From positions 13,966,001-14,030,000 of the forward strand of contig NC_133030.1 in NCBI RefSeq assembly GCF_048771995.1: 64,000 nucleotides of DNA, written 5' to 3'. Made by a program: the position numbers and the translations under genes. How positions within the stretch are numbered: position 1 is the first letter of the stretch; every line of letters begins with the position of its first letter. The DNA comes from Taeniopygia guttata. Lineage: Eukaryota; Chordata; Aves; Passeriformes; Estrildidae. The notes under the pieces were generated by a model that was not told the origin of the DNA, ran no database searches, and saw nothing but the letters and a program-made list of their open reading frames with translations. Below, one piece after another: positions 1 to 19,529 of this stretch.

Positions 1-3000
1 AAACCAAACTCAGCCATTCTCCCCGTATCTGAGCGCTGGAGATCTGAATACCTCTGCTCTGACGATCAAAATACCATTTGCTATTTCAAACAGATCTTTC
101 TTCTTGGAATAAGCTTTCGGTAATTAAAGGAAGAGGCGTTATCTGGGTTGAAAGCTGGAGCCTGGGCGCGCTGTCGGGCGCGATGAGGCAGTCAGGGGGA
201 AGCTGGCAGAGCTGCTTTGCAGGGTGTTGTCATGGGAACAGAGCAAGGAGGGCATTCGCTGCTCTGCATCCTCCTCCCAAAATCGATGCTTTTCGCAGCG
301 CCGGCAGAGCTCTCCGGCTGTCTCAGCACAGATTGGACCTGAATGAACCGCAAGGGCCAGAATCTCGCTTTGTGTGAAAGTGGTGTCACTCCTGATTTGA
401 GTGGAAGACTTTGGCGCACATTTTAGCTGCCTGTGAATCTGGCATCCGTAATGGTCAGTGGCAGCACACAAAGGGTTGAGTTTGGTCAGCGAGTGCATCA
501 CCATAGTGGGCAAGCTCAGAATGTAAAGTATTGCCATAGTGTCAGTGTTTGTGGTCATCTGAAGTGTTGGACTCACCTTGCACAATGCTGTCTTTGAATG
601 CTGCTTACTTCCTCTGTGCAGGTCTGTGTATGTGGAATTGTTGGAATTTCCTTTATGAGAAGTACTTTGTGTGATGCTGTGGTTGCTAGGGACAAACAAT
701 GGTAGTGAATGGTTTCCTGGATAAAGAAGAATACAGAAATTTCTGCTCCTTCAATTGCTAGGAATATGTAACTAAAAGAAAAAGAATGCTGTTAATGTTG
801 CACCACAGAGACCAGTGGAAGTAGAATTAAATGCAATATGTAAGAAAAGATCTGACAAAGGCTGAAAATGCTAACAGAAAAAAGAGCAAAATGCAATTTA
901 TTGCCTCCAAGCTTTCATTTTGCTTTGCCCAGGTCTGGTGGCAAAGAAAAGATCTTCTAATTAAAGCAGGCATCTGCAGAGTAACTGCACTGCTGCCACT
1001 GACCCAGGCCAGCAAGGTGCTGAGTGAACACTTCTCATTTCCTATCCACAACAAAGTGTGAATGAGGGGCCCACAGCCATCCAGGGCTTGCTTTGGAAAA
1101 GTGACCAAAATAGCAGGCAAGGGAAGAAAATGGAGCAATGCATGGAGGGCTTCCCAATTTGCTTTCAATTTCCAGAGGTCATTGAAAACCCCCTCTGCTT
1201 AGCAACAAGTTTGAGGCAAGTAATGATAAACTTAGCCACAAAAATGCTTGGAGTTGTATCATAAACATAATCTTACCTTGTCTTTAACCTCTCTCTCCCT
1301 GGCTCTGGTGTTTCCATGCAGGCTGCAGCAAAGCCTGGAATGAAATGGCTGGCACTGGGTAGAGCACATTCTGGATTCATAGTGACTTTATTCTAGTGCT
1401 GATCCCTTTGAACATAAAACAAGAAGCATGAATGTATTAGAGCAATCCTTGTGGATTACTCTGTGTGAGGAAGAAACTGTGGTTCCTTTTTGGGCATGTT
1501 TGCCTCAGTGCCTCTAGCAAAAGCTCTCTGGGGTAGAACAAGGAGCAGCAAAGTGTGTGGAGAGGCACTGACCTTGTCTCCCCCATGAGTAATACATGCA
1601 GGGCATCTGAGGTCTTGCTGGATCAGGGCTGGTAGAGACTATTTATAAGTTTTGGATGAAACAAACAAATGCAGAAGCTGTTCTTTGTGCTGCAAGGGAT
1701 GAAGCCAGAGTTGTGGACTTAGAGACCATGGTTAAAGAGCTGAAGCCCCTGTCTCACCCACAAGCTGCTGTTCCTTGTATTTGCAGCATTGTCCTTTGCT
1801 GAAGGAAGGGGCATGGAGCAGGAATTGCACTGATAAGAGCATGACATATGCCATGAATTAAAAATACACACAGAACAGGGCATGCTCCCCATGTATGTGA
1901 TGTGGAGACTCAGCTGCTGCAGTGTGTGAGAGCTCTGACTGACCTTGCATTAGCACAGAGGGACCTTGAACTCTTACAGCCCGCGGAAAAGTCAGGAGTG
2001 GATTCACCGAGACAGAAAGATAAAATAAATGCACAGCTTTTTCAGCACTTCCCTCCATTTGCTTCATATCATAAATATCAATACAAATATAGAAATACAG
2101 AGGTAAACAGTTTGCCCAGCCTGCCCTTTCCATATGCATGCATTTCTGCTGTGAAAGGCTTTATGTAACTCCTGACAGCAGATTGCAAAATAATGCCTTG
2201 GTTATGGAAGGAAGCCACGAGCCATTACATTGCATTACTATAATGTAATGGGTCCCTGAGATGAACCAGATTTGGAGAGCTTGCTTTTATTGTAAACCTT
2301 GTACCCCGTCCAGCCCACTGGCATTGATTTCTCTTGTTTTCTCCAGAGATCAAAGACCACGAGGCCGGAATAGCAGCTAGACCAGAACTGAACCACTGGG
2401 GTTTTGGCCCCAAACAGAATTCTGTGAGACAAAACTGTGCTGTTTGTTTGAAGGGATGCAATACTAGAGACAGTACTTCTTCAGATGGATGCTGATGACC
2501 AATCTGCTGAAAGGTGAATTTCTCATTAGCCTAGAGAATTGACATTGTAATTAATCTCTTCCTATGTTTCTTTGCTAAGTAAAGGCTGCTGTGACAAGTG
2601 CTGCCATAATTTTAAATTTTTAACTGAACATAGAGAATAGACAAAAAAAAAAAATCTGTATTTACTTTGTTTTTCTTCTGTGCAAATGTCACAACACTTT
2701 CATGTTGGCGATAAGTGCAGAAGTGCTGATTCAATCACTTATTTACATAATCCCCTCAGATTTTTTTTTTGTATCATTGTTGATAATGAAAAGATTTTCT
2801 CAGCTGGGAAAACAAAGGGAAGCAGGCAAGTTCTGAATGTGAATAGGCTGAAATGACATAAAAAGATGGTAATTTGCATTAGTAAAAATAATCATAATGT
2901 GGATGACTGAAATGATGGTAAATAGCATCTATCCCTACCTGTCCTGAGGAATATCCACCCCACGAGAGTTCAGCTGCAGTATGTGGAGCAGCCCTACCTA

Positions 3001-5080
3001 GCAACCTCGAACTCGGGGTGCCCTGACAGTCTCAAGCACATCCTGCAAACTGACACCAGGAACCTGGAGTGGTGAGCTTTGTTTCACAGGGAAAAGGGCT
3101 GGTGTTTGTGAGCAGGGTCCTGTGGCCATGCCTGGTCGGATGGCTCCAGAAAATCCGAACGGTGCAGGATGTGTCCCAGACCCCAGCTGCCAATTATTTG
3201 ACACAACATAGCAGAGTCCAGTGTAGTTACCACAGAGCATCAAGGAACTTTGCAGAGAGCACTTTTAAAATACTCACATTCACATGTGAATCAGCGCAGC
3301 ACAGTCAGGAGGAGCAGAGGCACAGCTGAGTGCCCTGCTGGCTACAGAGACTGTGTGGCTTTGGGGAGGCTTCTGCAACAGGGAAGGGAATGCAGGAGCT
3401 CACTCTGCACATACACTGCCTGGAAATATAGAGCTCTTGATAAGCTGCTTTTGTAAGATGACTGAGAAGGAAAGATGTGGCCCTGGAGCAGCTCTCCTGC
3501 TTAGAGATCCACACAGCCTGTGCTGTGCCTTTGTTGTCGGTTCTTGCTTCCAAAAGCCTGGCTCAGGCTGTGCCCCAGTAGTTCAGGAGGATGCACCTCC
3601 ATGGCTGGGGGAAGCAGGGCTGCCTCCTCCCCAGAGCCCCAGAAGCAGAGCCTTTGAATGACCAAAGACACTGCCAGCAGCTCTTGGGGGTGTGTGAGTA
3701 TTGCTAACGGAGACAAACATGGGAGCAAGTACAAAACTGTCAAACCTGCAACTCGACACAGCACACTGACAGCAAAGTGCAAGGTTTAGCTTAGAGAGGA
3801 TAGGGTAGAGCTACAAACCTCAAACAAATCTTGTTATTAAAGCAGTGTGTATGTTGTTTTTAAAAAGCAAACTGAATGAGAGAGCTCAGCTCCATTAAGT
3901 TGAAGAGGATTGGTCCAGTAAGGAGCCAGGGAACTGCTGCCACTGCCTGCTGCCACTGAAGCTTGTACTCTGATAATCCAGTGAGAGCTCTCTTGAAGAT
4001 GAAACACATCTTCAGCCCTTCTGGAAGATTAGCAAACTGAAAAGCAATTATAGTCACGACAATAATTTAATAATTTCCTTAAAATCAAATTTTTATAAAT
4101 TTTTTAGCTGTCTCTCCCCCTTTTTAAAACTGTAGTTTAACAGTATTGCTTCTGATACTGGTCTGCTGACATATACATTTAAAAAATGAATTGAAACAAA
4201 CCTGAAAATATCTAAATGTTAAGAAAGAAACTCCTAGTGTTCTTTTCTTAATAATTCTTTCAGGAGCTTTGCTTACCTAATCGCATATTATTGTTTTATA
4301 GGGGAAGAATGGACTCATCTTCTGGAATAAGTAACCTTTAGCTCCTGCAGCACCAAAAGCCTGTGGCCCACAAGATCCTATTTCATTTCTTTTTTTTTGT
4401 GTTCCTGGCTTTGAGGAAGCTCCAAGACTGGGCTTGAAGGTCCCAAAGGCTGTTCCAGCCACCTACATAAAAGCACATTTATTATGTGTGTATCAGAACT
4501 CTCTGAATGGGTAAAAAAAAAAGTTAGTTTATCAGGCTCTCTTTTCCTACACCAAACTCTTCCAAAGGCAGTGATGCCTCTGAAACTGCATATTGTTTAC
4601 TTCAGCTCAAAACGTGATCTGTGTTTTTCTAAAGATTCAGCATGTTTTTCAGCTCAGCAGTCAATCTGCCCATTGTAGACTATGGCTGTGGGTGGTGGGG
4701 AAGACACAGAGCCACCTTCGTGCTTCAAAACACTTCCCTTGCAGATACAGCCATTAAATAGACAAATTGTTTGGCTAAGGCTGGAACCTGATGTACGCTC
4801 ATTAGAGTCTGCTGGCAATTTCCCCTGAATTTTAAAGAAAGGTGTTTTGTGTTTCCATAGTAACTCCAGCTCCTTTCCTGAGCTGTCTGATGCACTGCTG
4901 GTATTACACAACCTATTGTATTAGGAGGCAGTGAAGAGCAGCGCTGAAAAGTCTACTAAATTTAAGGATTATGAAATTACAGCCACCAAGTGGGGGCTGG
5001 GGAGAGGGAGAGGGCAAACAGAGCAGCTTTGGACCACAAGCAGTTTTGCTACTTGGGAGTTTAGACAGAGAACCAGGGAA
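1..5080. other. Intergenic DNA upstream of TMEM9B
   Basis: I see no coding exon here. By human synteny NRIP3 should lie to the left, but no frame in this stretch resembles the NRIP3 aspartyl-protease-like domain or its C-terminus, so NRIP3 ends before the window or only contributes unrecognisable 3'UTR. The first 370 bases include a mildly GC- and CpG-enriched patch (about 130-360). The rest is AT-rich unique sequence with short A and T runs (for example near 2641 and 2761) and a small inverted repeat at 2223-2250 with 9-base arms. Confidence 0.6.
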
Positions 5081-5082
5081 TT

Positions 5083-5398
5083 GTAGAATGGTTTTGGTTG
5101 GAAGGAACCTTAAAGACCCTCCTAGTTCCAACCCCACTGCCATGGGAAGGGACGACTTCCACCAGACCAGGCTGCTCAGAGCTCCAGACAACCTGGCCTT
5201 GAACAGTGCCAGGGATGAGACATCCACAGCTTCTCTGAAAAATCTGTGCCAGCCTCTCAACACCTTCACAGTAAAAAATTTCTCCCTAATATGCCACCTA
5301 AACCTACTCTCAGTCTGAAGCCATTCCCCTTGTCCTGTCACTGCTCCTGTAAAGAATCCTTCTCCACTCATCCTGTAGGCTCCTTTCTGCTACAGGAA
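5083..5398 (-). mobile_element. CR1 LINE fragment, minus orientation
   Basis: The plus strand reads as the reverse complement of a CR1 3' end. It begins with the typical 'tagaatggttttggttggaa' segment and continues through the 'ccaccagaccaggctgctca' and 'cttgtcctgtcactgctcct' blocks seen in avian CR1 tails. It is a 5'-truncated, non-coding copy of about 315 bases. The family assignment is from remembered consensus, so the subfamily is not called. Confidence 0.85.
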
Positions 5399-5895
5399 TG
5401 GCTGCAAGGAAGACAGAAGGTATGGGAAGGAGGAGAAGGAATAAATAGGCTGAGTCCCACTGCCTGCTGTTCCTCTGTGGAGCTGTCAGGAGGGCTGAGA
5501 TGGGCCCCAGCTGTTTCCCAGACTGGGCTCAAACCCTTATTCAGCAGTGCCAGGGACAAGCTGGGTCCAGCCCTGACAGTGCCAGCTGGGTTTGGGGTCT
5601 CTGCACAAGGAGGGAGATTCATAGATGGCTTCATCTGTCAGCTCTTGGGGGCCACAGCTGGAAATGCTGCTTCTCACCAGGGCTGGCTGCCCTCTGCAAG
5701 GGGGTGATCACAGCTCTTGGGTGGAAATACTTAATTACATGACAAATGAAGAACATTGCTGGATTTCCAGAGAAACAGCTGTCTATCACGCATGAAGATT
5801 TATAAAATCGTGTGTCCAGATGTGTAAAAACTGAATTATATGCTGCTCACACACTGCGTTTAGAGTGGTACTAATAATAATTTCTTGGAATAAAC
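5399..5895. other. Unique spacer between two CR1 copies
   Basis: This moderately GC-rich sequence has no recognisable exon, RNA gene or repeat. Open frames crossing it are short, run into the adjacent CR1, and show no domain. Confidence 0.5.
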
Positions 5896-6355
5896 TGATT
5901 CCAATAGGGTCAAGATTGGGGAACCACAGGTTAGTCAGCCCCACCTCTCTTTAAGAAAGGACATGTCGATACTAAAATGTGTCCAGAGAAGGGTAACAAG
6001 GCTCCTGAAGGCCTCGGGAATGTGTCTGGCGAGGAGCGCTGAGGGAGCCGGGTTTGTTTAGCCTGGAGAAAAGGAGGCTCAGCGGAGACCCCATCACTCT
6101 ACACCTGGAAGGAGGCTGCAGTGAGGTGAGACCTGGTCTCCTCTGCCGTGCCTGCAGTGAGAGGACTCAAAGAAATGCCCTCAAGCAGGGCCAGGGGATA
6201 TTCAGATGACATACCAGAACAAATTCTTTCTGCACGGTCAGGCATTGGAATATATTGCCCAGGGAGGTGGTGGAGTCATCATCCCTAGAGATGTCCAAGG
6301 GGTTTCTGGAGCTGGCGCTGGGTGATACGGTTGAGTGGTTGGCATGGGTGACATT
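5896..6355 (+). mobile_element. CR1 LINE fragment, plus orientation, next to TMEM9B promoter
   Basis: Plus-strand sequence carries the CR1 3' region in order: 'gtccagagaagggtaacaag' near 5980, 'gtttagcctggagaaaagga' near 6055, the rapid-decay 'gaggtgagacctggtctcct' block near 6123, and 'ttgcccagggaggtggtgga' near 6256. It is diverged and has no usable ORF. Its 3' end lies about 230 bases before the TMEM9B start codon, so it is fused to the promoter-proximal region. Exact ends are uncertain by about 30 bases. Confidence 0.85.
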
Positions 6356-6583
6356 GGCAGTCTCTTCCATCCCTGCGATCCCACGACCCCAGGAACATTT
6401 TCCTGCCGGCCGGCCCGCACCCGGAACCATCGTGCAGCGCGGCTGTTCCCGCGGGGACGCGGCCCCGAGCGGACGGCGCCGCACGTGATGGCGGCGCAGG
6501 CGGAAGTGATGGCGGCGGGGGCCCGGCGGCGGCGCGGCGGCCACGGGCGGCGGTAAAGCGGCCACAGAGCGCCGGGGCCCGAC

Positions 6584-13988
<7,405 letters not shown>

Positions 13989-16348
13989 GGGAAGGAACTC
14001 CAGGGAGGTGGACTAGTGGAAAGAGCTGACAGAAGTCTTCCTGATCCTGCCAATTCAGAAGAGTTTTCTTGAATGATTTGTTGTTGATTTAAAAAAAAAA
14101 TGAATTAAAGAAGTGTTTGAACTTTGAAGGGATGTATTGGAGTGGGAGGAGTTTAAACAGATTAGTTAACCAAAAGCTTAAATCTTTATGTTTTCAAGTG
14201 GCTTTTACTAACTAAACTGAAAAGAAAACAAACCCTATGATACCTTGGGTTGCCACTGTGGTACATTATTTACAGTTGTGACTTTATGGTGGTTTTTAAC
14301 TATATATTTCTCTCTCCTATTTATGTGGTTAAAAAGTACCTGGGAACACAGTAATAACTTACAACTCACTAATCACTTTATGTAAAGACCTTTTGTAAAT
14401 ATACTTGGATTTTCTGCTGATTGATGCTAGGTACTGGAAATCAAAGTCTTGCAGTGTAGTTTTGGTCTCAGAGAATGAAACCCTGCTGGCTGTGTTCATT
14501 TGGTTCCTTGCACTCGTACTTTCAAGATGCTTGTATGGCAAGTGATGTCTGCAGACTTAAGTGGACACTGGCTCCTGGAGCTGCATATTTCAAGTACTGT
14601 GATGTAGATAAATTCGAATGCAGTGCACATTCAAGACAGTGTTGAGATTTTGTTCTATTTTGCTTTAACAGCTTAGTATATTGTAGGTGTATGATAGCTC
14701 TTATAAAATCTTTCCCTCTCTTTTCATGGGTAAAGTCTCAGGAGTTAGCATATGATGAAATATTTATTATAAAAATCTTTCTGCATTTGTCTGGATTGAT
14801 GGTGTAAGGCACATACTTTCTCTAGCACCTGTCATCTTGGGAGTTAGGTGTATTTTTTTATCTGTGACTCTGTATTCATCTCTCTTCAGAGGTTATACAG
14901 TTGCTGGATGACTAACTTTCATATATCCCCTTTGGAATGTAACAATTAAAGATAAAACTGATTTTTGAAAAATGGATCTGCATTATCAGTTTGTCATCAT
15001 TTTTCTCCCTCATTATGCTGCATGTAAATTCCATCTATAAAAGTACTCCTCTAAATATGCTTCAGAGTAGAAATATGTACTTGTTCAGTGATTAGGTAAA
15101 GAAAGGCTCATCAAATTGTTAATTGAAAGACGTTTTTAATCCCTGACTCAGATGTAGCTGTGCATATGTAGTTGCATTATTGTGTGGCAGTTTTCAGTTT
15201 AGTGTGGAAGGAGAATGGAAGAATACTCTGTTTCTGGGGGCAGCTTTAGCTTGCTTAGTCTGTGCCTGGGGGACAGCCAGGAACAGAGCTTTGTTTTCAT
15301 GTCAGTCCTGTAGACTTCCAAAACTGAGTTAACCTGGAGTGATTTAAAGCAGGTGGTGAATTGGTGGATTCACAGGATTTGTGCTTTAAATTGAAAAAAA
15401 ATTGCACAAGGATTGACAGGTCAAGAAAAATAAATTCAGGCTTGGGTTCAGTTTTTGTGTTGAACATCACCCCGATGAGTGGGAAGTTGTTCAGTTGGTG
15501 CTGTTTGGTTACTGGTTATGACACTTACAGTCTACTAAAGAAAAAGAATGCAGCTTTTTTTGTGGAATACATGCCTTGATTGTTGAATATCCCAGTTCTG
15601 GGAGTTGTTCTACCTCTTGGCTGCCTTTCCTGTGAGGCCTGAAGCTGGTGTGGGAGGGGGAATGTTGGATGCAGCACTATGGCTCACACAGGGGCAGCAG
15701 AAGGTGAAGCTTTCTTTCCTTGATGGGTGACAGTCACAAGAAGCAGGACTGAATGTATGTACATCTTTTGCTAGTAAAAGTATTTCTGATCTTACAGTTT
15801 TTAGCTAAACTGGTTTGGGTTTGGATTTTTATGCATGGTTATACTAGAAGTGCCAAACCATGAGCTAGCCCTAAGTGTCAATCCTATAAAATGAGGGAAT
15901 TTTGAAGATAGGTGTTCTATTTTATTGCACCTGTACAATTGGATAGCTGTATGCTGATGTATGTAGCATCTATGTACATGTACACATTGCATTATAGATT
16001 CCATACTGTTTCCCTTTCTAAGCAAAACTTCTGTTGCTACTGTTGGCTCCCTGTTTTCAAATCTTCTCTTATATGTATTCACCTTTTATATTATGTTACA
16101 CTAAACACTAAAAGAATTTCCCAAAATTACAGGTATAATGATTAAACTTAAAGGCATTAAGCTGACTAATTATGTGTGTCCTCACCTGTAGTGGAGAGAA
16201 ATCCATCACAAATTTCTAAATAAATGCTGTTTTTCTGTGTTTAAAATGAAGCTGTGGAAATTAGATTGCTTATGCCTTGATGGTGAATATTTACCTAAAT
16301 TCTAGCCAATTGTTCTATTTAGATATTAGAGTACAAAATGCCAATAAA
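13989..16348 (+). other. TMEM9B: TMEM9B 3' untranslated region (extent uncertain)
   Basis: AT-rich sequence after the stop codon. Candidate polyadenylation signals on the plus strand are ATTAAA at 14104-14109 and 14945-14950, and AATAAA at 16219-16224 and 16343-16348. The sequence cannot decide which is used, and several isoforms are possible. No other gene is visible. Confidence 0.45.
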
Positions 16349-17100
16349 TGAAAACACTGCTTTCTGTTATCATTACTGTACTGTAGTAGTCTGCAACAGA
16401 AGGCAAACAGGAAGTGAACAAACCACATTCCTGATTACTTTTTCAGGTAATCTGGATGTGTTCAATAGCAGTTTCAAAATTTCTAGCCCTTAATGCCAAG
16501 TTTTGTTGCCATCATAGCTGTGCTGTGGGTGGAAAAGCCCAACCAGAAATGAGCAGATCTAACTGTAAGCTACTTTGCATGTTGTCAATTGACTATAAAT
16601 TGCAGCAGTCATTGACTCAGTGGAACAAGCTACATAATTCAGGTAAGAGACTTGCATATTTGCTGTATCTAGCCACAGATCTTCACTGAATATCAATGTT
16701 CTTGTAAATCACTTATACCAGCCATTTACTAACAGTGTTTTCATAGCTTTTTAATGAATTCTGTTTAATGTAATCTCTTATTTAATAAAGTGTAAGAAAA
16801 ATGGAACATTAACATCTTTTATTTTAAATATCATTCAGGTATTTTCAGGTATTCATCACTCTTTAAACAGCATATCTTATTTCCCTGGATTTTACTTTCG
16901 TCTGAAGATTGGTAAGTCTCTAACAGGAAAATGTTCCTAACACCTTTGTGCAGGTGTTGAGGCAGCAGGTAACTGTTTTATGTACCATTGTTACACAGCA
17001 GAAATGTCAGTACTAAGCAACATATACTGCAAGTATCTCTTCTTGAGGGGTTGTGTTGTGTTAGTTTTGCTTTCTTGCTCTGGTGTGATGTTGTGCCATA

Positions 17101-17124
17101 CTTTTTTTTTTTTTTTTTTTTTTT
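17101..17124. repeat. Poly-T run
   Basis: An uninterrupted run of about 24 T on the plus strand. No flanking retrogene body was recognised, so it is listed as simple sequence. Confidence 0.9.
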
Positions 17125-17953
17125 GCTATGTGGCAGACTTTTCTTCCTCAGTGTTTTTAAGTTGTTAACAGCAGAATGTTTTTAGGCAATAAGCTAACCT
17201 TTATAAATAGAAAAGGGAAAGTTGACTGTCTTATTATTTTCATTTTATGAGGAGTGTATATTCACATATGTAAAAATATGTGAGTTTTTTTCATGCATAT
17301 TAATATGAAATGGATGTGTGTTCATGCTTTTAGTCTATCTACAGAAGTACCTGTTTAAGATGCATGGGAATCCCACTCATGCCTAACAACTATAAATGAA
17401 TTCTTCACTCACAGGATTTCTGTTGTGAAATCTGTGTGCATTAGAAAAAGAGACAACTCTGCATACAGAGACATTTTCACAGAATGTTGTGAGAACAGGT
17501 CCATAGCAAGTAAATATTCTCTGTGTAAATGTGGCAGGTATGAAGTCATTAGAAAACATTACATTATCCCCATATCCTTGTGAAGGATTTGTGCTATGGA
17601 GTTGTGATTGGAACATCTGAAGTTTTGTCAGATTTCTGTGAGTATGGAATCCGACACTTTCTGGTAATCTAGTTTAATGTTCAGGTGTGGTTTCCATTTT
17701 AGAGGATGCAATAGAATATAAGTGCTTTGGACAACAATATATGGATGTACAAGTGGATGGTGAGTAAGAGCATTTTTGGATCAATTCTGTGTAGGCAAGT
17801 ATTGGTTGCAATCTGTGAGGGTGGCTCACAATGATTCTTTAAAAATTAGATGCTTATTTAAAATGTATTTAAAGAAGCCATTAGGTAACAGTTATTACGT
17901 TCTTAGCAGTTAGGCTGATGTTTAGCTGTTTGAATAATGATATTGGGAGGGCC

Positions 17954-17980
17954 CATATAAACCAGAAGCTGGTTTATATG
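17954..17980. repeat. Perfect short inverted repeat
   Basis: The left arm CATATAAACCAG and right arm CTGGTTTATATG are exact reverse complements separated by AAG. A second overlapping pair (GAAGCTG / CAGCTTC) uses part of the same sequence, and a third TATAAACCA follows at about 17990. It could fold as a hairpin, but nothing links it to a known RNA family. Confidence 0.8.
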
Positions 17981-18989
17981 CAGCTTCTTATAAACCACTG
18001 CAAGAGTATCTTCGTGATAAATGTGTCAGGGTGATTTGAGTAGTTAGACCTGCTGTAATGCTGCTCTGAAGAGAGGGTGTGAGGGTAGGCCAGTCTGACT
18101 TACAGGTTTCCAATAGGGCCCCAACTGCTGTGTGCCATCCCTTCTTTATATTACTAGGACATGCATTTTTCCTTTAATAAAGTGTTTATTTCATAAATAT
18201 GAAGTATTTAATATTTAATTTCTAGCAGTAGGATTGTTTTTAGTATTTCATGTCTGTGTTTAATCTCTAGGTAGGTGGAGAAGGAATGTGAGGACCCAAG
18301 GAGGTCTTAGATTTAGTGGAAATTCTCTCAACTCTCTGAACTTCTTGTAAATCTCTGTATGAGTGGATGTAATACCTGACAGAAGTGGAATTAGGATTGA
18401 AATCCATTCTCTGCACAGGTTTTCCATTTTGTTGAGGTGCTATATTGAATGCAACATAAGTGAATAGAGAAAAATAATTTTGTCTTTGCAGGCTCTTTGG
18501 TATGAATAGGGAGTCTTTTACTGGAATTGTAGATTTAGTTTTTTTCAGGGAGGGGAAGGGAGTGGGGAGAATGCCTCAGATGGCAGATTGGCCTGCTTTA
18601 TTTGTTGTCTGTAGACATGTAAGTTTAGGTGGATTTGGAGCAAGCTAGACCTATGTGGAATATATATGGGTAGAGTCTCTTAATTTCTAAAGCTGAGGTG
18701 AAAGGAGGCTGCTTGCTCTTTCCTCTAGGAAACTTGAGTGGCTTTATATTAGTATCTATTGTGTATGAATTTAATCAGTGTGGCTGACTTGCACTTTCTT
18801 GTACTTTTCAAATGGGATGTATTGTTCTATGTGATCTTCCAACACCATTATGAAATGTCAGGAATGCATTAAAAAAATCTCTTCTGGAAAATGCCAGCAA
18901 GGCCTAGAGTTGGTAAGTCCAGGTGAGTTTTTTATACTGTTCAGTATGAGTTGTTTAAAGTATTCTGTAATTATGTGTTTCCAGGCTAA

Positions 18990-19529
18990 ATGCAGAACCT
19001 GATGGATGGCAAAAGCTACTGCAACCTCATCTGTGCTGAGGCTCAGCACATCCAGCTGGCAAGGCCTTTCTGTGCAGACCCACTGGTCACGTTTCATGTG
19101 TACCCAGAAGCACCAAACCAGGTCCCTTTGGCCGAAGATTTGTCATTCCTTCCTTTCATGTCGGAGCATCTCATCACGGAGACCTTCTACAGCGAGCCCT
19201 GCCCCTTTCCCTACCAAATGCCCCATTCCAGTCTCCACAAAAGTGAGTACTCCTATGGGTCAGCTTTCATCAGGAAGAGGAATGAGAGGGAAAGGCAGCG
19301 TGTTAAGTGTGTCAATGAAGGCTATGCCAAGCTGAGGCACCACCTGCCCAAGGAGTACCTGGAGAAACGGCTCAGCAAAGTGGAGACCCTCCGTGCTGCT
19401 ATCAAATACATCAGGTATCTACAGTCTGTGCTGTGCACCGACTCTGCGGTGGCAGGAAAAGGTGTCATGGAGCCAAATCAAGCACCCAAAGCCACTAATA
19501 AACAAACCCAGTTTTTGAAGGCGATCTGA
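18990..19529 (+). CDS. ASCL3: ASCL3, achaete-scute family bHLH transcription factor
   Basis: An intronless coding exon of 179 residues. The bHLH domain occupies about residues 95-146: the basic region is RKRNERERQRVKCVNEGYAK, helix 1 and loop are LRHHLPKEYLEKRLSK, and helix 2 is VETLRAAIKYIRYLQSVL. This matches my memory of human ASCL3 almost throughout. The N-terminal blocks PLVTFHVYPEAP and YSEPCPFPYQMP are also ASCL3-specific and separate it from ASCL1, 2, 4 and 5. ASCL3 acts in the nucleus as a class II bHLH that dimerises with E-proteins on CANNTG sites; in mammals it marks salivary duct progenitors and ionocyte-like cells. A splice acceptor ends at 18984, five bases before the first ATG, so a non-coding exon lies upstream. 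The second ATG at 19002 (MDGKSY) aligns better with the human N-terminus and could be the real start. Confidence 0.95.
   Translation: MQNLMDGKSYCNLICAEAQHIQLARPFCADPLVTFHVYPEAPNQVPLAEDLSFLPFMSEHLITETFYSEPCPFPYQMPHSSLHKSEYSYGSAFIRKRNERERQRVKCVNEGYAKLRHHLPKEYLEKRLSKVETLRAAIKYIRYLQSVLCTDSAVAGKGVMEPNQAPKATNKQTQFLKAI

Larger units (their letters stand above)
16349..18983. other. Spacer and likely 5' intron of ASCL3
   Basis: No convincing coding exon is seen. The stretch holds a run of 24 T at about 17101-17124, a 12-base-arm inverted repeat at 17954-17980, and a weak exon-like segment at 17703-17759 bounded by AG and GTGAGT. A good splice acceptor (ttccag) ends at 18984, so the left part of this region probably contains the non-coding first exon of ASCL3, which I cannot place. 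Confidence 0.4.

Noticed and set aside
139-699. Minus-strand open frame of 186 codons
   Set aside because: Low-complexity Ser/Thr-rich translation without splice signals, similarity or conserved motif.
1-5080. Expected NRIP3 coding sequence by synteny
   Set aside because: No frame shows the NRIP3 protease-like motif or C-terminal region, so no feature was called.
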